Source of the DNA: Herbiconiux sp.
GTDB taxonomy: Bacteria; Actinomycetota; Actinomycetes; Actinomycetales; Microbacteriaceae
Assembly: GCF_023264855.1 (NCBI RefSeq)
Contig: NZ_JAHFUW010000011.1
Location: 1 to 64,000, forward strand
DNA: 64,000 bases
Direction of reading: 5' to 3'
Shown: in pieces, positions 1 to 8,805 of the stretch
Layout: each line of letters begins with the position of its first letter
How positions within the stretch are numbered: position 1 is the first letter of the stretch
Translations under genes and position numbers: made by a program
Notes under the pieces: model-generated
Seen by the model: only the letters and a program-made list of their open reading frames with translations
Told to the model about the DNA's origin: nothing
Database searches by the model: none

Positions 1-412
1 CTGTCTCGATCACGGCGAGCACGCCCTCGATGATCCAGGAGAAGCCGATCACCAGCGCGAGCGCGAGCAGCGAGACCTCGGGGTTGCGGATGGCGATGAC
101 GCCCGCGACGATCAGCAGCACGCCGAGGAGGATGCTGAGCGCCCGCATGCCGCCGGACACCGAGTTGTTCACGATCCCGGTCACGACGCGCACGAGGCCG
201 GTGATCCAGAAGTAGATCGCGAACAGCAACGCGATGGTGAACACGATGGCGTCGGGGTTGTTCAGGGCCAGGATCAGGATGACCACTCCCAGCACGAGGG
301 AGAGGATCGCGCGGATCCACAGTCCGGCCTTGAGCAGGCGGCCGGCCGCGGCGGTGATGTCGGAGTCGAAGAGCCAGAAGCTCGTGGTGCCGGGTGTGTT
401 GGTCGTGCTCAT
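1..412 (-). CDS. DUF308/HdeD-like membrane protein (C-terminus cut by window edge)
   Basis: The minus strand reads from an ATG at 412 to the window edge without a stop, giving about 137 residues. A short polar N-terminus (MSTTNTPGTTSFWLF) is followed by paired hydrophobic helices with the repeated LxxGxxxIxxAxxNP pattern of the HdeD/DUF308 family. These are small integral membrane proteins, six-helix when complete, in which two-helix units repeat. E. coli HdeD is linked to acid resistance; the role in actinobacteria is unknown. At least four membrane segments are visible and the C-terminus lies outside the window. The gene is divergent from the lipoprotein operon that starts at 606. Confidence 0.75.
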   Translation of the reverse strand, partial: MSTTNTPGTTSFWLFDSDITAAAGRLLKAGLWIRAILSLVLGVVILILALNNPDAIVFTIALLFAIYFWITGLVRVVTGIVNNSVSGGMRALSILLGVLLIVAGVIAIRNPEVSLLALALVIGFSWIIEGVLAVIET

Positions 413-605
413 GTCAATCCTCTGATTCCCCTGGTGGCCGTTCACGGCGCACATGTTCGTAGTAGTCGACAATCTAGTGCCTGTGAGCCCGCGGATGAGA
501 GTTCACCGTGAGCATGTTGCGTCCGGCGGCCTCGTGTCGGTGGCGCCATCTAGCATCGAAACCGAAGAAACGTCACCTTCGGGGGTGCGGGCAGAAAGAA
601 CGAAC

Positions 606-1613
606 ATGTCATCGATAACTCGACACACGCTGATGGTGTTTCCGGCTGCCTTGATCGTGGTCGGGCTGATGAGCGGATGCTCGGCCTTCGGAGCCGACCC
701 CTCGGCTTCGGGGAGCGCGAAGCCCGCGAGCCCGCTCGATCCGTATTACGCGGCGCTGTACCCGAAGCCCGACGATGCGGCGCAGAAGGCCTCCGATGCG
801 GCCGTGCAGGATGCGGTGGCCGTCTGTATGAAAGAGCAGGGCTTCGACTACAAGCCGGACCTGAACTCGACCACGACCTTAGTCATGGACCCTGAAATGG
901 AGTGGGGGAGCGAGGAGTTCGCCAAGACCAACGGGTACGGAATCACGACCGACATCTCAGGCCTCACGGGCGCTCCGTCGGGCGAATACGTCGATCCGAA
1001 TCAGCAGTACATCGACTCGCTCAGTCCGACCGAGCAGACCGCGTACAACGATGCCCTCTGGGGCGCGCCGCTCGTCGACCCGGATGCTTCCGGAGACGAC
1101 GCATCCGCCGAGGTCGGCGACGCCTCGAACTACGACTGGCACGACGCGGGCTGCATGGGCGCGGCGCAGCACGAGCACGGGTTGTTCTCCGACCCCGCTG
1201 ATGACCCGGAGTACGCGAGCCTGACCGAAGAGATGGGCGCTCTGTACGAGAAGGCGCACTCGTCCCCGGCGGTCCAGGCCGAGGAAGAGGAGTGGTCCTC
1301 CTGTCTCGCGAGCGCGGGCTACCCGGGTTTCGAGCACAAAGACGATCCGTTGTCCCACTTCTCCGACCGGATGGGCGAACTGCAGAAGACAGGTGACGGC
1401 CTACAAGCCGGGCAGCCGTCCGATCTCGATCCGGCAGCCCTGGCCGCCCTGCAGGAGGAGGAGATCGCCACGGCGGTCGCCGACTTCGACTGTGCACGTG
1501 ACACCGGATACGCCGAGACGCTGCAGCGGGAGCAGACCCGGATCGAGCAGGAATTCGTCGACGAGAACAAGGACAGGCTCGATGCGCTCGTGGCGCGCCT
1601 CGGCGCCCAGTGA
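606..1613 (+). CDS. Cysteine-rich secreted lipoprotein heading an ABC export operon
   Basis: This is a predicted lipoprotein of 335 residues. The ATG at 606 is preferred over an in-frame ATG at 453 because it places a normal signal peptide first (basic start, hydrophobic stretch, lipobox LMSGC) and has AGAAAG just upstream. The mature part is acidic and Ala/Asp-rich. It has four further cysteines in similar settings (AVCMKEQGF, DAGCMGAA, SSCLASAGY, DFDCARDTGY), suggesting two disulphides and an internal duplication. I do not recognise a named family. The stop (1611-1613) lies one base before the GTG of the membrane fusion protein, so the genes are probably co-transcribed, and the lipoprotein may be an extracytoplasmic partner of the transporter. 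Confidence 0.8.
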   Translation: MSSITRHTLMVFPAALIVVGLMSGCSAFGADPSASGSAKPASPLDPYYAALYPKPDDAAQKASDAAVQDAVAVCMKEQGFDYKPDLNSTTTLVMDPEMEWGSEEFAKTNGYGITTDISGLTGAPSGEYVDPNQQYIDSLSPTEQTAYNDALWGAPLVDPDASGDDASAEVGDASNYDWHDAGCMGAAQHEHGLFSDPADDPEYASLTEEMGALYEKAHSSPAVQAEEEEWSSCLASAGYPGFEHKDDPLSHFSDRMGELQKTGDGLQAGQPSDLDPAALAALQEEEIATAVADFDCARDTGYAETLQREQTRIEQEFVDENKDRLDALVARLGAQ

Positions 1614-1614
1614 A

Positions 1615-3117
1615 GTGCGGGGCGGGTGGCGAGGCGCTCGGCTGGTCGCCCTGATGGCGGTCGTCGCCGTGCTCGCGCTCGGGGGAGGAATCCTGGTGAG
1701 CAGATTCGTGGTCTCCCCGGTCGACCTCGCCGCCGAGGCTCGAGCACCGGAGGCCGGAGCCATCACCGCGCCGATCGAGAAGCGCGTGATCGAGAACACG
1801 ATCACCAGCCGCGCCGACGTGACCTACGCGGGCGCCGTCGAGGTGAAAGTCGACACCACCGGGCTGCAAGGTCCGGCTGTGGTCACCGGGCACGTGCCCG
1901 AGGTGGGCGCGACTCTCGTGGCCGGGTCGGTTGCGCTGGAGGTGTCCGGTCGCCCGCTGATCGTGCTGCCGGGCGACCTCCCCGTCTATCGCTCGCTGTA
2001 CGCGGGGTTATCGGGCCCGGACGTGCTGCAGCTCAAAACGGGCCTGGCGTCGCTCGGTATCGACCCGGGCGACGCGAGCTCCGACCTGTTCGACGCGGCC
2101 ACGGCAGCTGCTCTGGACACCCTCTACCGCAACGCCGGATACCCCGCACCGTCGGCCTCACCCGATGCGGAGGATCGTGTCATCGCGGCCCAGGAGGCCG
2201 TTCGCAGTGCGCAAGCGGGCCTGGACCAGGCCGCGGCGGCGCTCGACACCGCCCAGGCGGGTGCGAGCTCGTCGCAGCGTGTCGAAGCCGACAACGCCGT
2301 GCGCGAAGCGCAACGGGCTCTCGCCGAGGCGCAGCAGGCGGGCGACCCCGCGGCGATCGGCCGCGGCCAGGACGCCCTCGATCTGGCTTACGCCCGCCGC
2401 GATGAGCTGCTGGCCACGCCGCGGGTCTCGGCCGAGCAGAGCGCGGTGGAGGCGGCCCGGGCGCAGCTCTCCGATGCCCAGGATGCGCTCGTGAAGGCGC
2501 AGGAAGCGGCTCTCACCGTGCTCCCCGCCGGCGAGGTGGTCTACCTGGCCTCCCTTCCCAGGCGAGTGGATGCGGTGAGCGCCGAGCGCGGATCCGTGCT
2601 GCAAGGTGCGGCCATGTCGGTCTCGGGGGCGGAACTCGAGCTGGCGGGCTCCGCATCCGAGACCGACGCCGCCCTTCTGAAGCCGGGTATGACCGCGCGC
2701 TTCACCGCCGCGAGCGGCAGCGAATACGGCGCCACCATCACGTCGGTCGACGTGCAGAAGCCAGACGCGTCCGGCGGAAGCGGCACCGAGGGAGCGCAGA
2801 AACGGTATCGAGTGCTGCTGAAGCCCCAGGAGCTCACGCCCGAGGCGGTCGAGGCACTCAAGGGCAGCAATGTGAAAGTGAGCATCCCGGTGCAGTCCAC
2901 CAGCGGTGAGGTGCTGGCGGCACCCGTCGCCGCGTTGACGGCGGGTGCGGGCGGGGAGGCCAGGGTCGAACTCGTCGTGGGCGAGGATGCCGCCACCGGG
3001 CGCGCACAGACCGAGCTGGTTCCGGTCACGGCAGGGCTCTCGGCCGGAGGCTTCGTCGAGGTGACCTCGGCCGACCCTCGGGTCGCCGCAGGTGCGAACG
3101 TCGTGGTGGGACGGTGA
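1615..3117 (+). CDS. Peptidoglycan-binding membrane fusion (HlyD/MacA-like) protein
   Basis: Predicted periplasmic adaptor of an ABC export system, about 500 residues. I chose GTG 1615, next to the stop of the upstream gene; longer in-frame starts lie inside that gene. Order of parts: a basic N-terminus and one membrane helix (about residues 8-30), a beta-rich section, a PG_binding_1-like domain (LSGPDVLQLKTGLASLGI... near residue 140), then a long Ala/Glu/Gln/Arg-rich coiled coil (about 190-300). The C-terminal half is beta-rich, with the LKPGMTARF and VSIPVQSTSGEVLAAPVAAL signatures of HlyD/MacA adaptors. The next two genes encode the matching ATPase and permease. The substrate is unknown; peptide or antimicrobial export is a family-based guess. 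Confidence 0.85.
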   Translation: MRGGWRGARLVALMAVVAVLALGGGILVSRFVVSPVDLAAEARAPEAGAITAPIEKRVIENTITSRADVTYAGAVEVKVDTTGLQGPAVVTGHVPEVGATLVAGSVALEVSGRPLIVLPGDLPVYRSLYAGLSGPDVLQLKTGLASLGIDPGDASSDLFDAATAAALDTLYRNAGYPAPSASPDAEDRVIAAQEAVRSAQAGLDQAAAALDTAQAGASSSQRVEADNAVREAQRALAEAQQAGDPAAIGRGQDALDLAYARRDELLATPRVSAEQSAVEAARAQLSDAQDALVKAQEAALTVLPAGEVVYLASLPRRVDAVSAERGSVLQGAAMSVSGAELELAGSASETDAALLKPGMTARFTAASGSEYGATITSVDVQKPDASGGSGTEGAQKRYRVLLKPQELTPEAVEALKGSNVKVSIPVQSTSGEVLAAPVAALTAGAGGEARVELVVGEDAATGRAQTELVPVTAGLSAGGFVEVTSADPRVAAGANVVVGR

Positions 3118-3836
3118 CGACCACCGCCGAGGTGGCGCCTGTGATCGAACTGCGTGGCGTTTCGCGCCGGTTCGGGTCGGCGCAAGAAGGCCAGCCCCAG
3201 GGCGGCCCGGTGACCGCGCTGTCGGAGGTCGATCTGACCATCCGCCCCGGAGACCACCTCGCGATCACCGGCTCGTCGGGTGCCGGCAAATCGACCATGC
3301 TCAACATCTTGGGCCTCTTGGATCGCCCGTCGGCGGGGGAGTACTACTTCGATGGTGTCGCCACCTCCTCGCTCCGCGATCGGCGGAGGTCGGCGCTGCG
3401 CGGGTCGAGCATCGGATTCGTGTTCCAGTCGTTCCACCTGCTTCCCGGCCGGAGCGTGCTCGGCAACGTGCTGCTCGCCTTCGTCTACGGTTCCGTTCCC
3501 CGCAGCGAGAGGCTGCGCCGCGCGAGCGAGGCGCTGGATCGCGTCGGCCTCTCGCACCGCCTCGCCTTCAGCCCGGCCACGCTGTCCGGCGGCGAGCGTC
3601 AGCGGGTGGCCATCGCGCGCTCGGTCTGCGGCGGAGCGAAGGTGCTGCTGGCCGATGAGCCCACGGGCAACCTCGACCGGGTCAACGCCGACGCCATCCT
3701 GACGCTCTTCGACGAGCTGAACGCCGACGGTCTGACCCTCGTGGTGATCACGCACGACGCCGCCGTCGCAGAGCGGGCGAGACGCCGGATCGGCCTGGCC
3801 GACGGAAAGTTGACCGAGCTCGGTGCGACGCCGTGA
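3114..3836 (+). CDS. ABC transporter ATP-binding protein, MacB/LolD type
   Basis: Cytoplasmic ATPase subunit of 240 residues. Walker A is GSSGAGKST, the Q-loop lies in FVFQSFHLLPGRSV, the ABC signature is [14 protein letters not shown], Walker B is VLLADEPTGNLD and the switch His is in VVITHD. The Q-loop and NLD forms are typical of the MacB/LolD/FtsE class, which works with FtsX-like permeases rather than carrying nutrients. GTG 3114 overlaps the previous stop (GTGA), and its own stop overlaps the next GTG in the same way, so the operon is translationally coupled. Confidence 0.93.
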   Translation: MTTTAEVAPVIELRGVSRRFGSAQEGQPQGGPVTALSEVDLTIRPGDHLAITGSSGAGKSTMLNILGLLDRPSAGEYYFDGVATSSLRDRRRSALRGSSIGFVFQSFHLLPGRSVLGNVLLAFVYGSVPRSERLRRASEALDRVGLSHRLAFSPATLSGGERQRVAIARSVCGGAKVLLADEPTGNLDRVNADAILTLFDELNADGLTLVVITHDAAVAERARRRIGLADGKLTELGATP

Positions 3837-5056
3837 CGGGCCGGACGCGATTCGGCCCGACGGCCTTGATCGGCGAGGCCCTGGAAGGCGTGGGGTCCAA
3901 GCCTTCACGGCTGCTGATCACCGTGCTCGGCACGATGGTCGGCATCGGCGCGCTCGTGCTGACCATCGGGCTCGGCCAGACGGCCGGTGGGCAGCTCACC
4001 GCGCACTTCGATTCCGTCGCGGCGACCCATGTCGAGGCGGCACCCACCTCGGTGAAGGGGGCGGACGGCGACGGTCACGCCTCGTCCGCCCTTCCGCGGG
4101 ACGCCGCCGCCCGCGCGTCTGCTCTCGCCGGAGTCGACGCATCCGTTCTGCTCGGCGAGGTGCCGCTCGGCGACAGCACGGTGACCGCGGTTCCCGTGCA
4201 CGACCCCTCGTCGCCCACGCTCACGCCACCGCCCGTGTGGGCGGCCGACGGCGACCTGCTCGGCGCTCTCGACGGGCGACTGGCCGAGGGGCGCTTCTTC
4301 GACGGCGGCCACCAGCAGCGCGCCGACCGGGTGGCCGTGCTCGGAAAGGAGGCCGCCGACAAGCTCGGCATCCACTCGCTCGCCGGCGGGCCCTCCGTCT
4401 TCATCGGCTCGCACGCGTATTCCGTGATCGGCATACTCGAGTCGGTCGACACCCGCCGCGAGCTGCAATCAGCCGCGATCGTGCCCCTGGCGGCAGCCGA
4501 ACGCGACTTTCCCGACCTTCCGCCACCGGGCATCCTGGCTCTGAAGATCGCCGTGGGGGCCACAGACCTCGTGTCGCATCAAGTGCCGATCGCTCTCGAT
4601 TCGGCCGAGCCCCAGAACATCACCGTCGCGGCCAGTCCCACGACGACTGCGCTGGAGGGCGGGGTGCGAAACGATCTCGATGCCGTCTTCGTGCTCATCG
4701 GAGTGATCACGCTTCTGGCCGGAGGGCTGGGGATCGCCAACGTGACGCTGCTCGGGGTGTCGGAGCGAACGGGGGAGATCGGCTTGCGGCGCGCGCTCGG
4801 GGCCACGCGTCCGCAGATCGCCGCGCAGTTCGCTCTCGAGTCGCTGATCACCGGCGCGCTCGGTGGCACGATCGGTGCCGCCGTGGGTGTGGCCGTCGTG
4901 GTCGCGGTCTCCGCCGCGAGCGGCTGGACTCCGGTGCTCGACCTCGCACTGGCGCTCGGCAGCACTCTGCTCGGTGGGCTGGTCGGACTGGCCGCCGGCG
5001 CCTACCCGGCGCTGAAGGCGGCCCGCACCGAACCCGCAGACGCCCTCAGGAGCTGA
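3833..5056 (+). CDS. ABC transporter permease, MacB/FtsX type
   Basis: Membrane permease of 407 residues, starting at a GTG that overlaps the ATPase stop. An N-terminal helix (LLITVLGTMVGIGALVLTIGLG, near residues 28-50) leads into a large extracytoplasmic MacB_PCD-like domain to about residue 275. Three C-terminal helices follow, with the FtsX signature GLGIANVTLLGVSERTGEIGLRRALGATRPQI and the final YPALKAARTEPADALR. This one-plus-three arrangement is diagnostic of MacB-type permeases, which couple ATP hydrolysis to mechanical work on an adaptor instead of forming a channel. It completes the 606-5056 operon. Confidence 0.93.
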   Translation: MTGRTRFGPTALIGEALEGVGSKPSRLLITVLGTMVGIGALVLTIGLGQTAGGQLTAHFDSVAATHVEAAPTSVKGADGDGHASSALPRDAAARASALAGVDASVLLGEVPLGDSTVTAVPVHDPSSPTLTPPPVWAADGDLLGALDGRLAEGRFFDGGHQQRADRVAVLGKEAADKLGIHSLAGGPSVFIGSHAYSVIGILESVDTRRELQSAAIVPLAAAERDFPDLPPPGILALKIAVGATDLVSHQVPIALDSAEPQNITVAASPTTTALEGGVRNDLDAVFVLIGVITLLAGGLGIANVTLLGVSERTGEIGLRRALGATRPQIAAQFALESLITGALGGTIGAAVGVAVVVAVSAASGWTPVLDLALALGSTLLGGLVGLAAGAYPALKAARTEPADALRS

Positions 5057-5086
5057 TCGTGAGCGGCGTCGGTGGCGGGCAGTAGC

Positions 5087-7444
5087 ATGGCCGCCATGGA
5101 TGACTCCTCGCCTACAGCATCGGTGCCGCACCGCGCCGACAATCACGATCTGATCCGCGTCACCGGCGCCCGCGAGAACAATCTCAAGAACGTGAGCGTC
5201 GAACTGCCGAAGCGGCGGCTCACCGTTTTCACCGGTGTCTCGGGCTCGGGCAAGAGTTCATTGGTGTTCGGCACCATCGCCGCAGAGTCGCAGCGCATGA
5301 TCAACGAGACCTACAGTGCGTTCGTGCAGGGCTTCATGCCCACGCTCGCTCGGCCCGACGTCGATGTGCTCGAGGGGCTCACCACGGCCATCATCGTCGA
5401 CCAGGAGCGGATGGGGGCCAATCCGCGCTCCACCGTGGGCACGGCGACGGATGCGAACGCGATGCTGCGCATCGTGTTCAGCCGGCTGGGTCAGCCGCAC
5501 ATCGGCTCGCCGAACGCGTTCTCCTTCAATGTCGCCTCGGCGAAGGCGAGCGGTGCGATGACGGTCGAGAAGGGCGGCGGCACGACCAGCGTCGTGCGCG
5601 AGTTCACCCTCACGGGCGGGATGTGCCCGCGCTGCGAAGGCAGGGGAGAGGTCACCGACATCGACCTCAGCCAGCTCTTCGACGAGTCGAAGTCGCTCAC
5701 CGAGGGCGCCATCACCGTTCCCGGCTACACCGCCGATGGCTGGATGGTGCGCATCTTCGCGGTGTCGGGGTTCCTCGACGCCGACAAGCCGATCCGCGAC
5801 TACACCGAGACCGAACGCAACGACTTCCTGTACAAGGAGCAGGTCAAGGTGAAGGTCGAGAACATGAACCTGACCTATGAGGGGCTGGTTCCGAAGCTCC
5901 AGAAGTCGATGCTCTCGAAAGACCGCGACGCGATGCAGCCGCACATCCGTGCCTTCGTCGACCGCGCCGTGACGTTCACCACCTGCCCAGACTGCCTGGG
6001 TACCCGGCTCAACGCGGGCGCTCGCTCCTCGAAGGTCGGCGGTATCAGCATCGCCGAAGCGTGTGCGATGCAGATCAGCGATCTCGCCGCCTGGGTGCGA
6101 GGGCTCGACGCGCCCTCGGTCGCCCCGTTGCTCGAGTCGCTGGGCGACACCCTCGACTCGTTCGTCGAGATCGGCCTGGGCTATCTCTCGCTCGACCGGC
6201 CGAGCGGCACGCTCTCCGGGGGAGAGGCGCAGCGCACGAAGATGATCCGGCACCTGGGGTCGTCGCTGACCGATGTCACCTATGTGTTCGATGAGCCGAC
6301 GGTCGGCCTGCACCCGCACGACATCCAGCGGATGAACGGGCTGTTGCTGCAGTTGCGCGACAAGGGCAACACGGTGCTCGTGGTCGAGCACAAGCCCGAG
6401 GCGATCGCGATCGCCGACCACGTCGTCGACCTGGGGCCGCGTGCCGGCACCGCCGGGGGAGAGGTGGTGTTCGAGGGCACCGTCGAGCAGCTGCGTGCCA
6501 GCGATACGCTGACGGGTCGTCACCTCGACGACCGCTCGAGCCTGAAGCCGTCCGTTCGCTCGCCCCGGGGTGTGCTGGAGGTCAGGGGAGCGACGTCGCA
6601 CAATCTGCGCGAGGTGGACGTCGACATCCCGCTCGGCACGCTGGTGGTCGTCACCGGAGTCGCCGGTTCGGGCAAGAGCTCGTTGATCCACGGCTCGGTG
6701 TCGCGCCGAGCCGATGTGGTCGCCATCGATCAGAGCGCGATCCGAGGGTCACGTCGCAGCAATCCGGCCACGTACACCGGCATGCTGGAGCCGATCCGCA
6801 AGGCCTTCGCGAAGGCGAACGGCGTCGCCTGTCCCACGTGCAACGGAGCCGGGGTCATCTACACCGATCTGGGGATGATGGCCGGCGTCTCCACCACCTG
6901 CGAGGAGTGCGACGGCAAGCGTTTTCAGGCCTCCGTGCTGGAATACCGCTTCGGCGGCAAGAACATCGACGAGGTGCTCGGGATGCCCGTGAGTGAGGCT
7001 GCCTCGTTTTTCGCGACAGGGGAGTCGCGTATCCCGGCGGCCCACACGGTGCTGGAGCGCCTGAACGACGTGGGGCTCGGCTACGTCAGCCTCGGTCAGC
7101 CTCTGACCACGTTGTCCGGCGGTGAGCGTCAACGCCTGAAGCTCGCCTCCCACATGGGTGAGAAGGGCGAGATCTACGTGCTCGACGAGCCCACGACGGG
7201 CCTGCATCTAGCAGATGTCGAACAGCTGCTCGGCCTTCTTGATCGCCTCGTCGACTCCGGCAAGTCGGTGATCGTGATCGAGCATCATCAAGCTGTGATG
7301 GCCCACGCCGACTGGATCATCGATCTCGGTCCGGGCGCCGGTCACGACGGCGGCCGCATCGTCTTCGAAGGAATGCCCTCCGACCTGGTCGCCGCTCGAT
7401 CGACCCTGACGGGCGAACACCTGGCGACGTACGTGACCGCCTGA
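5087..7444 (+). CDS. UvrA-like ATPase (DrrC/UvrA2-type excinuclease paralog)
   Basis: Twin ABC ATPase of about 785 residues, shorter than housekeeping UvrA (about 940-970). First half: Walker [13 protein letters not shown], zinc-type cysteines [10 protein letters not shown] and CPDCLGTRL, signature LSGGEAQR and Walker [12 protein letters not shown]. Second half: Walker [21 protein letters not shown]...[20 protein letters not shown] and [10 protein letters not shown]. The UvrB-binding insertion of true UvrA appears to be missing or reduced, which fits the DrrC/UvrA2 group associated with drug tolerance or DNA damage. ATG 5087 and ATG 5096 (and GTG 5072) are all possible starts; no Shine-Dalgarno decides. 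It lies 30 bases after the exporter operon and ends 12 bases before the dif site. Confidence 0.88.
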   Translation: MAAMDDSSPTASVPHRADNHDLIRVTGARENNLKNVSVELPKRRLTVFTGVSGSGKSSLVFGTIAAESQRMINETYSAFVQGFMPTLARPDVDVLEGLTTAIIVDQERMGANPRSTVGTATDANAMLRIVFSRLGQPHIGSPNAFSFNVASAKASGAMTVEKGGGTTSVVREFTLTGGMCPRCEGRGEVTDIDLSQLFDESKSLTEGAITVPGYTADGWMVRIFAVSGFLDADKPIRDYTETERNDFLYKEQVKVKVENMNLTYEGLVPKLQKSMLSKDRDAMQPHIRAFVDRAVTFTTCPDCLGTRLNAGARSSKVGGISIAEACAMQISDLAAWVRGLDAPSVAPLLESLGDTLDSFVEIGLGYLSLDRPSGTLSGGEAQRTKMIRHLGSSLTDVTYVFDEPTVGLHPHDIQRMNGLLLQLRDKGNTVLVVEHKPEAIAIADHVVDLGPRAGTAGGEVVFEGTVEQLRASDTLTGRHLDDRSSLKPSVRSPRGVLEVRGATSHNLREVDVDIPLGTLVVVTGVAGSGKSSLIHGSVSRRADVVAIDQSAIRGSRRSNPATYTGMLEPIRKAFAKANGVACPTCNGAGVIYTDLGMMAGVSTTCEECDGKRFQASVLEYRFGGKNIDEVLGMPVSEAASFFATGESRIPAAHTVLERLNDVGLGYVSLGQPLTTLSGGERQRLKLASHMGEKGEIYVLDEPTTGLHLADVEQLLGLLDRLVDSGKSVIVIEHHQAVMAHADWIIDLGPGAGHDGGRIVFEGMPSDLVAARSTLTGEHLATYVTA

Positions 7445-7455
7445 GCCGTATCCCG

Positions 7456-7483
7456 CGCGCTGATAATGCACATTATGTCAAGT
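7456..7483 (+). other. dif: dif chromosome dimer resolution site (XerC/XerD target)
   Basis: The 28 bases consist of an 11-bp left (XerC) arm CGCGCTGATAA, a 6-bp spacer TGCACA and an 11-bp right (XerD) arm TTATGTCAAGT. The right arm and the GATAAT...ACATTATGTCAAGT core agree with the actinobacterial dif consensus as I remember it, and match E. coli dif in layout (…CATAA / TGTATA / TTATGTTAAAT). The site lies in the 136-bp gap between two converging genes, is markedly AT-richer than its surroundings, and gene direction tends to change across it. XerC and XerD would recombine here under FtsK control during division, marking the replication terminus. The consensus is from memory, not from a search. 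Confidence 0.88.
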
Positions 7484-7580
7484 AATGCGGATAATACGCA
7501 CGGTGACGTCAGCAGGTGTTCTCACAACATCAGGTCCTGCCCACTCGTTCACCGCTCCCCCCGACCGTGCTGCCGCGGCC

Positions 7581-8000
7581 TCAGCTGAGCGGCACGATCG
7601 CATCGATCTGTACGAGGGCATTGCCCTGCAGCACATTCGCACCGATCATCGAACGTGCGGGCGGAGCCTCGGTGAAGAACTCACGGTAGACACGGTCGAT
7701 GACGCCGGCGGACTCGACCAGCAAGGGTGTGTAGATGGTGAGCTTCAGCGCCTTGGACAGGTCGGCCCGTGCGGCGAGACAGATGGCGTTCAGATTTCTC
7801 AAGCACTGATTCATCTGAGCGCCGACCGCTTGATCACCGCCGCCGAAGAACGGGTTCAGCGGTCGAGGCAGCATCTGCCCGGTCGCCGGGTCGATCGGAA
7901 GCTGGCCCGACACGTAGAGCAGACCGTCGTACGCGACCGCTTGGCTGGAGCCCCCCGGCGACCACGGCGCATCCGGAGTGAAGATGACGGTACGTTCCAC
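7581..8000 (-). CDS. RidA/YjgF-family protein
   Basis: Small cytoplasmic protein of 139 residues in the RidA family. Members hydrolyse reactive enamine/imine intermediates from PLP enzymes, or act in catabolic pathways. The N-terminus VERTVIFTPDAPWSPGGSSQAV and the YVSGQLPIDPATGQM segment match the family's API…SQAV…SGQ..D pattern. I prefer GTG 8000 because GGGGGAG precedes it by six bases and the family N-terminus begins there; ATG 8045 would add 15 unusual residues. The usual catalytic Arg region reads SLAARADLSKALKLTIY in place of the common CG..V.K.TVF, so function may differ from true RidA. It faces the UvrA-like gene across dif. Confidence 0.85.
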   Translation of the reverse strand: MERTVIFTPDAPWSPGGSSQAVAYDGLLYVSGQLPIDPATGQMLPRPLNPFFGGGDQAVGAQMNQCLRNLNAICLAARADLSKALKLTIYTPLLVESAGVIDRVYREFFTEAPPARSMIGANVLQGNALVQIDAIVPLS

Positions 8001-8084
8001 AGGTCGCTCCCCCGGTAGTGATCTCAACGGCACTGTTCCAGACATCCTACGGCGGGAGCTCCCCCGAAACCGGCGTGGCCGACC

Positions 8085-8765
8085 TCAGTCCGGTCCGAAC
8101 CGGGTCCAGGTGCCGCCGACGCACTGGTAGAAGGCGACCGTGACGGTATCAACGGTGATGTCATCGCCGGTGCAGGATCCTGACGGCGACGACGTCGCCA
8201 GGGCGACCCTGGTTCCGTCGGCCCCCGCGGCTCCGTCGGCGCCCGGCGCTCCGTCGGCGCCGGCGGCACCCGCCTCACCCTGGGCACCCGCCTCGCCAGC
8301 GGCGCCGGCCTCCCCTTGGGCTCCGGTCTCGCCCTGAGCGCCGGTGAGGTTCTTGGCCGCCGCGGTGCGGATGTTGCCCACGCTCACCCAGGCGCCGTCG
8401 CGATGCAGGTAGAGACCGGCCGTGTCGATGTCGATGTACAGGTCGCCGTCTGACCCGTACGCCTCAGCGGGCGTTCCGGTGCCGGCACGCACATCGCTGC
8501 CGGCCGGAAGAACACCGGCTTCCAGGTCGACGAGGTCGGTCTCGTCACCGGTGCCATCGGATTCGGCATCGGCAGCGGCCGTCGCAGACGCAGTCACCGT
8601 CACGGTGGCCCCCTGAGCGTCATAGGAGGGTGCTCCGAGGCGAGCACCGAGGAAGGCCGCGACGAAGGCGAGCACCACCACGACGGCGGCGAGGATGATC
8701 AAGGCTCTGTTGTCGAAGCTGGAACGGCCGGGTTGCTCCGGGGGTGTGGGCTGGGTGGTGGTCAT
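8085..8765 (-). CDS. Membrane-anchored collagen-like protein
   Basis: 226 residues. Residues 1-20 are polar. One membrane helix (ALIILAAVVVVLAFVAAFLGA, about 22-42) follows, giving an N-in, C-out anchor. An acidic linker precedes the globular stretch GDLYIDIDTAGLYLHRDGAWVSVGNI. Then come some sixteen uninterrupted Gly-X-Y triplets (GAQ, GET, GEA, GAA, GAD, GAP) before a C-terminal cap containing two cysteines. Prokaryotic collagen-like repeats form trimeric stalks at the cell surface. The Ala/Glu/Asp-rich triplets without hydroxyproline sites are typical of bacterial forms. No ligand or partner is indicated by the neighbours. Confidence 0.85.
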   Translation of the reverse strand: MTTTQPTPPEQPGRSSFDNRALIILAAVVVVLAFVAAFLGARLGAPSYDAQGATVTVTASATAAADAESDGTGDETDLVDLEAGVLPAGSDVRAGTGTPAEAYGSDGDLYIDIDTAGLYLHRDGAWVSVGNIRTAAAKNLTGAQGETGAQGEAGAAGEAGAQGEAGAAGADGAPGADGAAGADGTRVALATSSPSGSCTGDDITVDTVTVAFYQCVGGTWTRFGPD

Positions 8766-8805
8766 CGGATGCTCCTGACAGGGTGGTGGGCGATCACGTC
8801 GATCG

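Noticed and set aside
30..425. Two small plus-strand frames at the left edge
   Set aside because: They lie antisense to the DUF308 membrane protein and have Arg/Ser/Thr-rich shadow composition.
462..477. TAGATTGTC shared (in opposite direction) by 468-477 and 49715-49723 as a common regulator site
   Set aside because: Only nine bases agree and the flanking symmetry differs; chance is a fair explanation in 64 kb.
7445..7580. Promoter or repressor operator in the AT-rich gap after the UvrA-like gene
   Set aside because: Both neighbouring genes end here, so no promoter is needed, and the sequence fits dif far better.
7400..7600. Prophage or integrative element using the dif site
   Set aside because: No integrase, no second dif copy and no phage genes were seen on either side.
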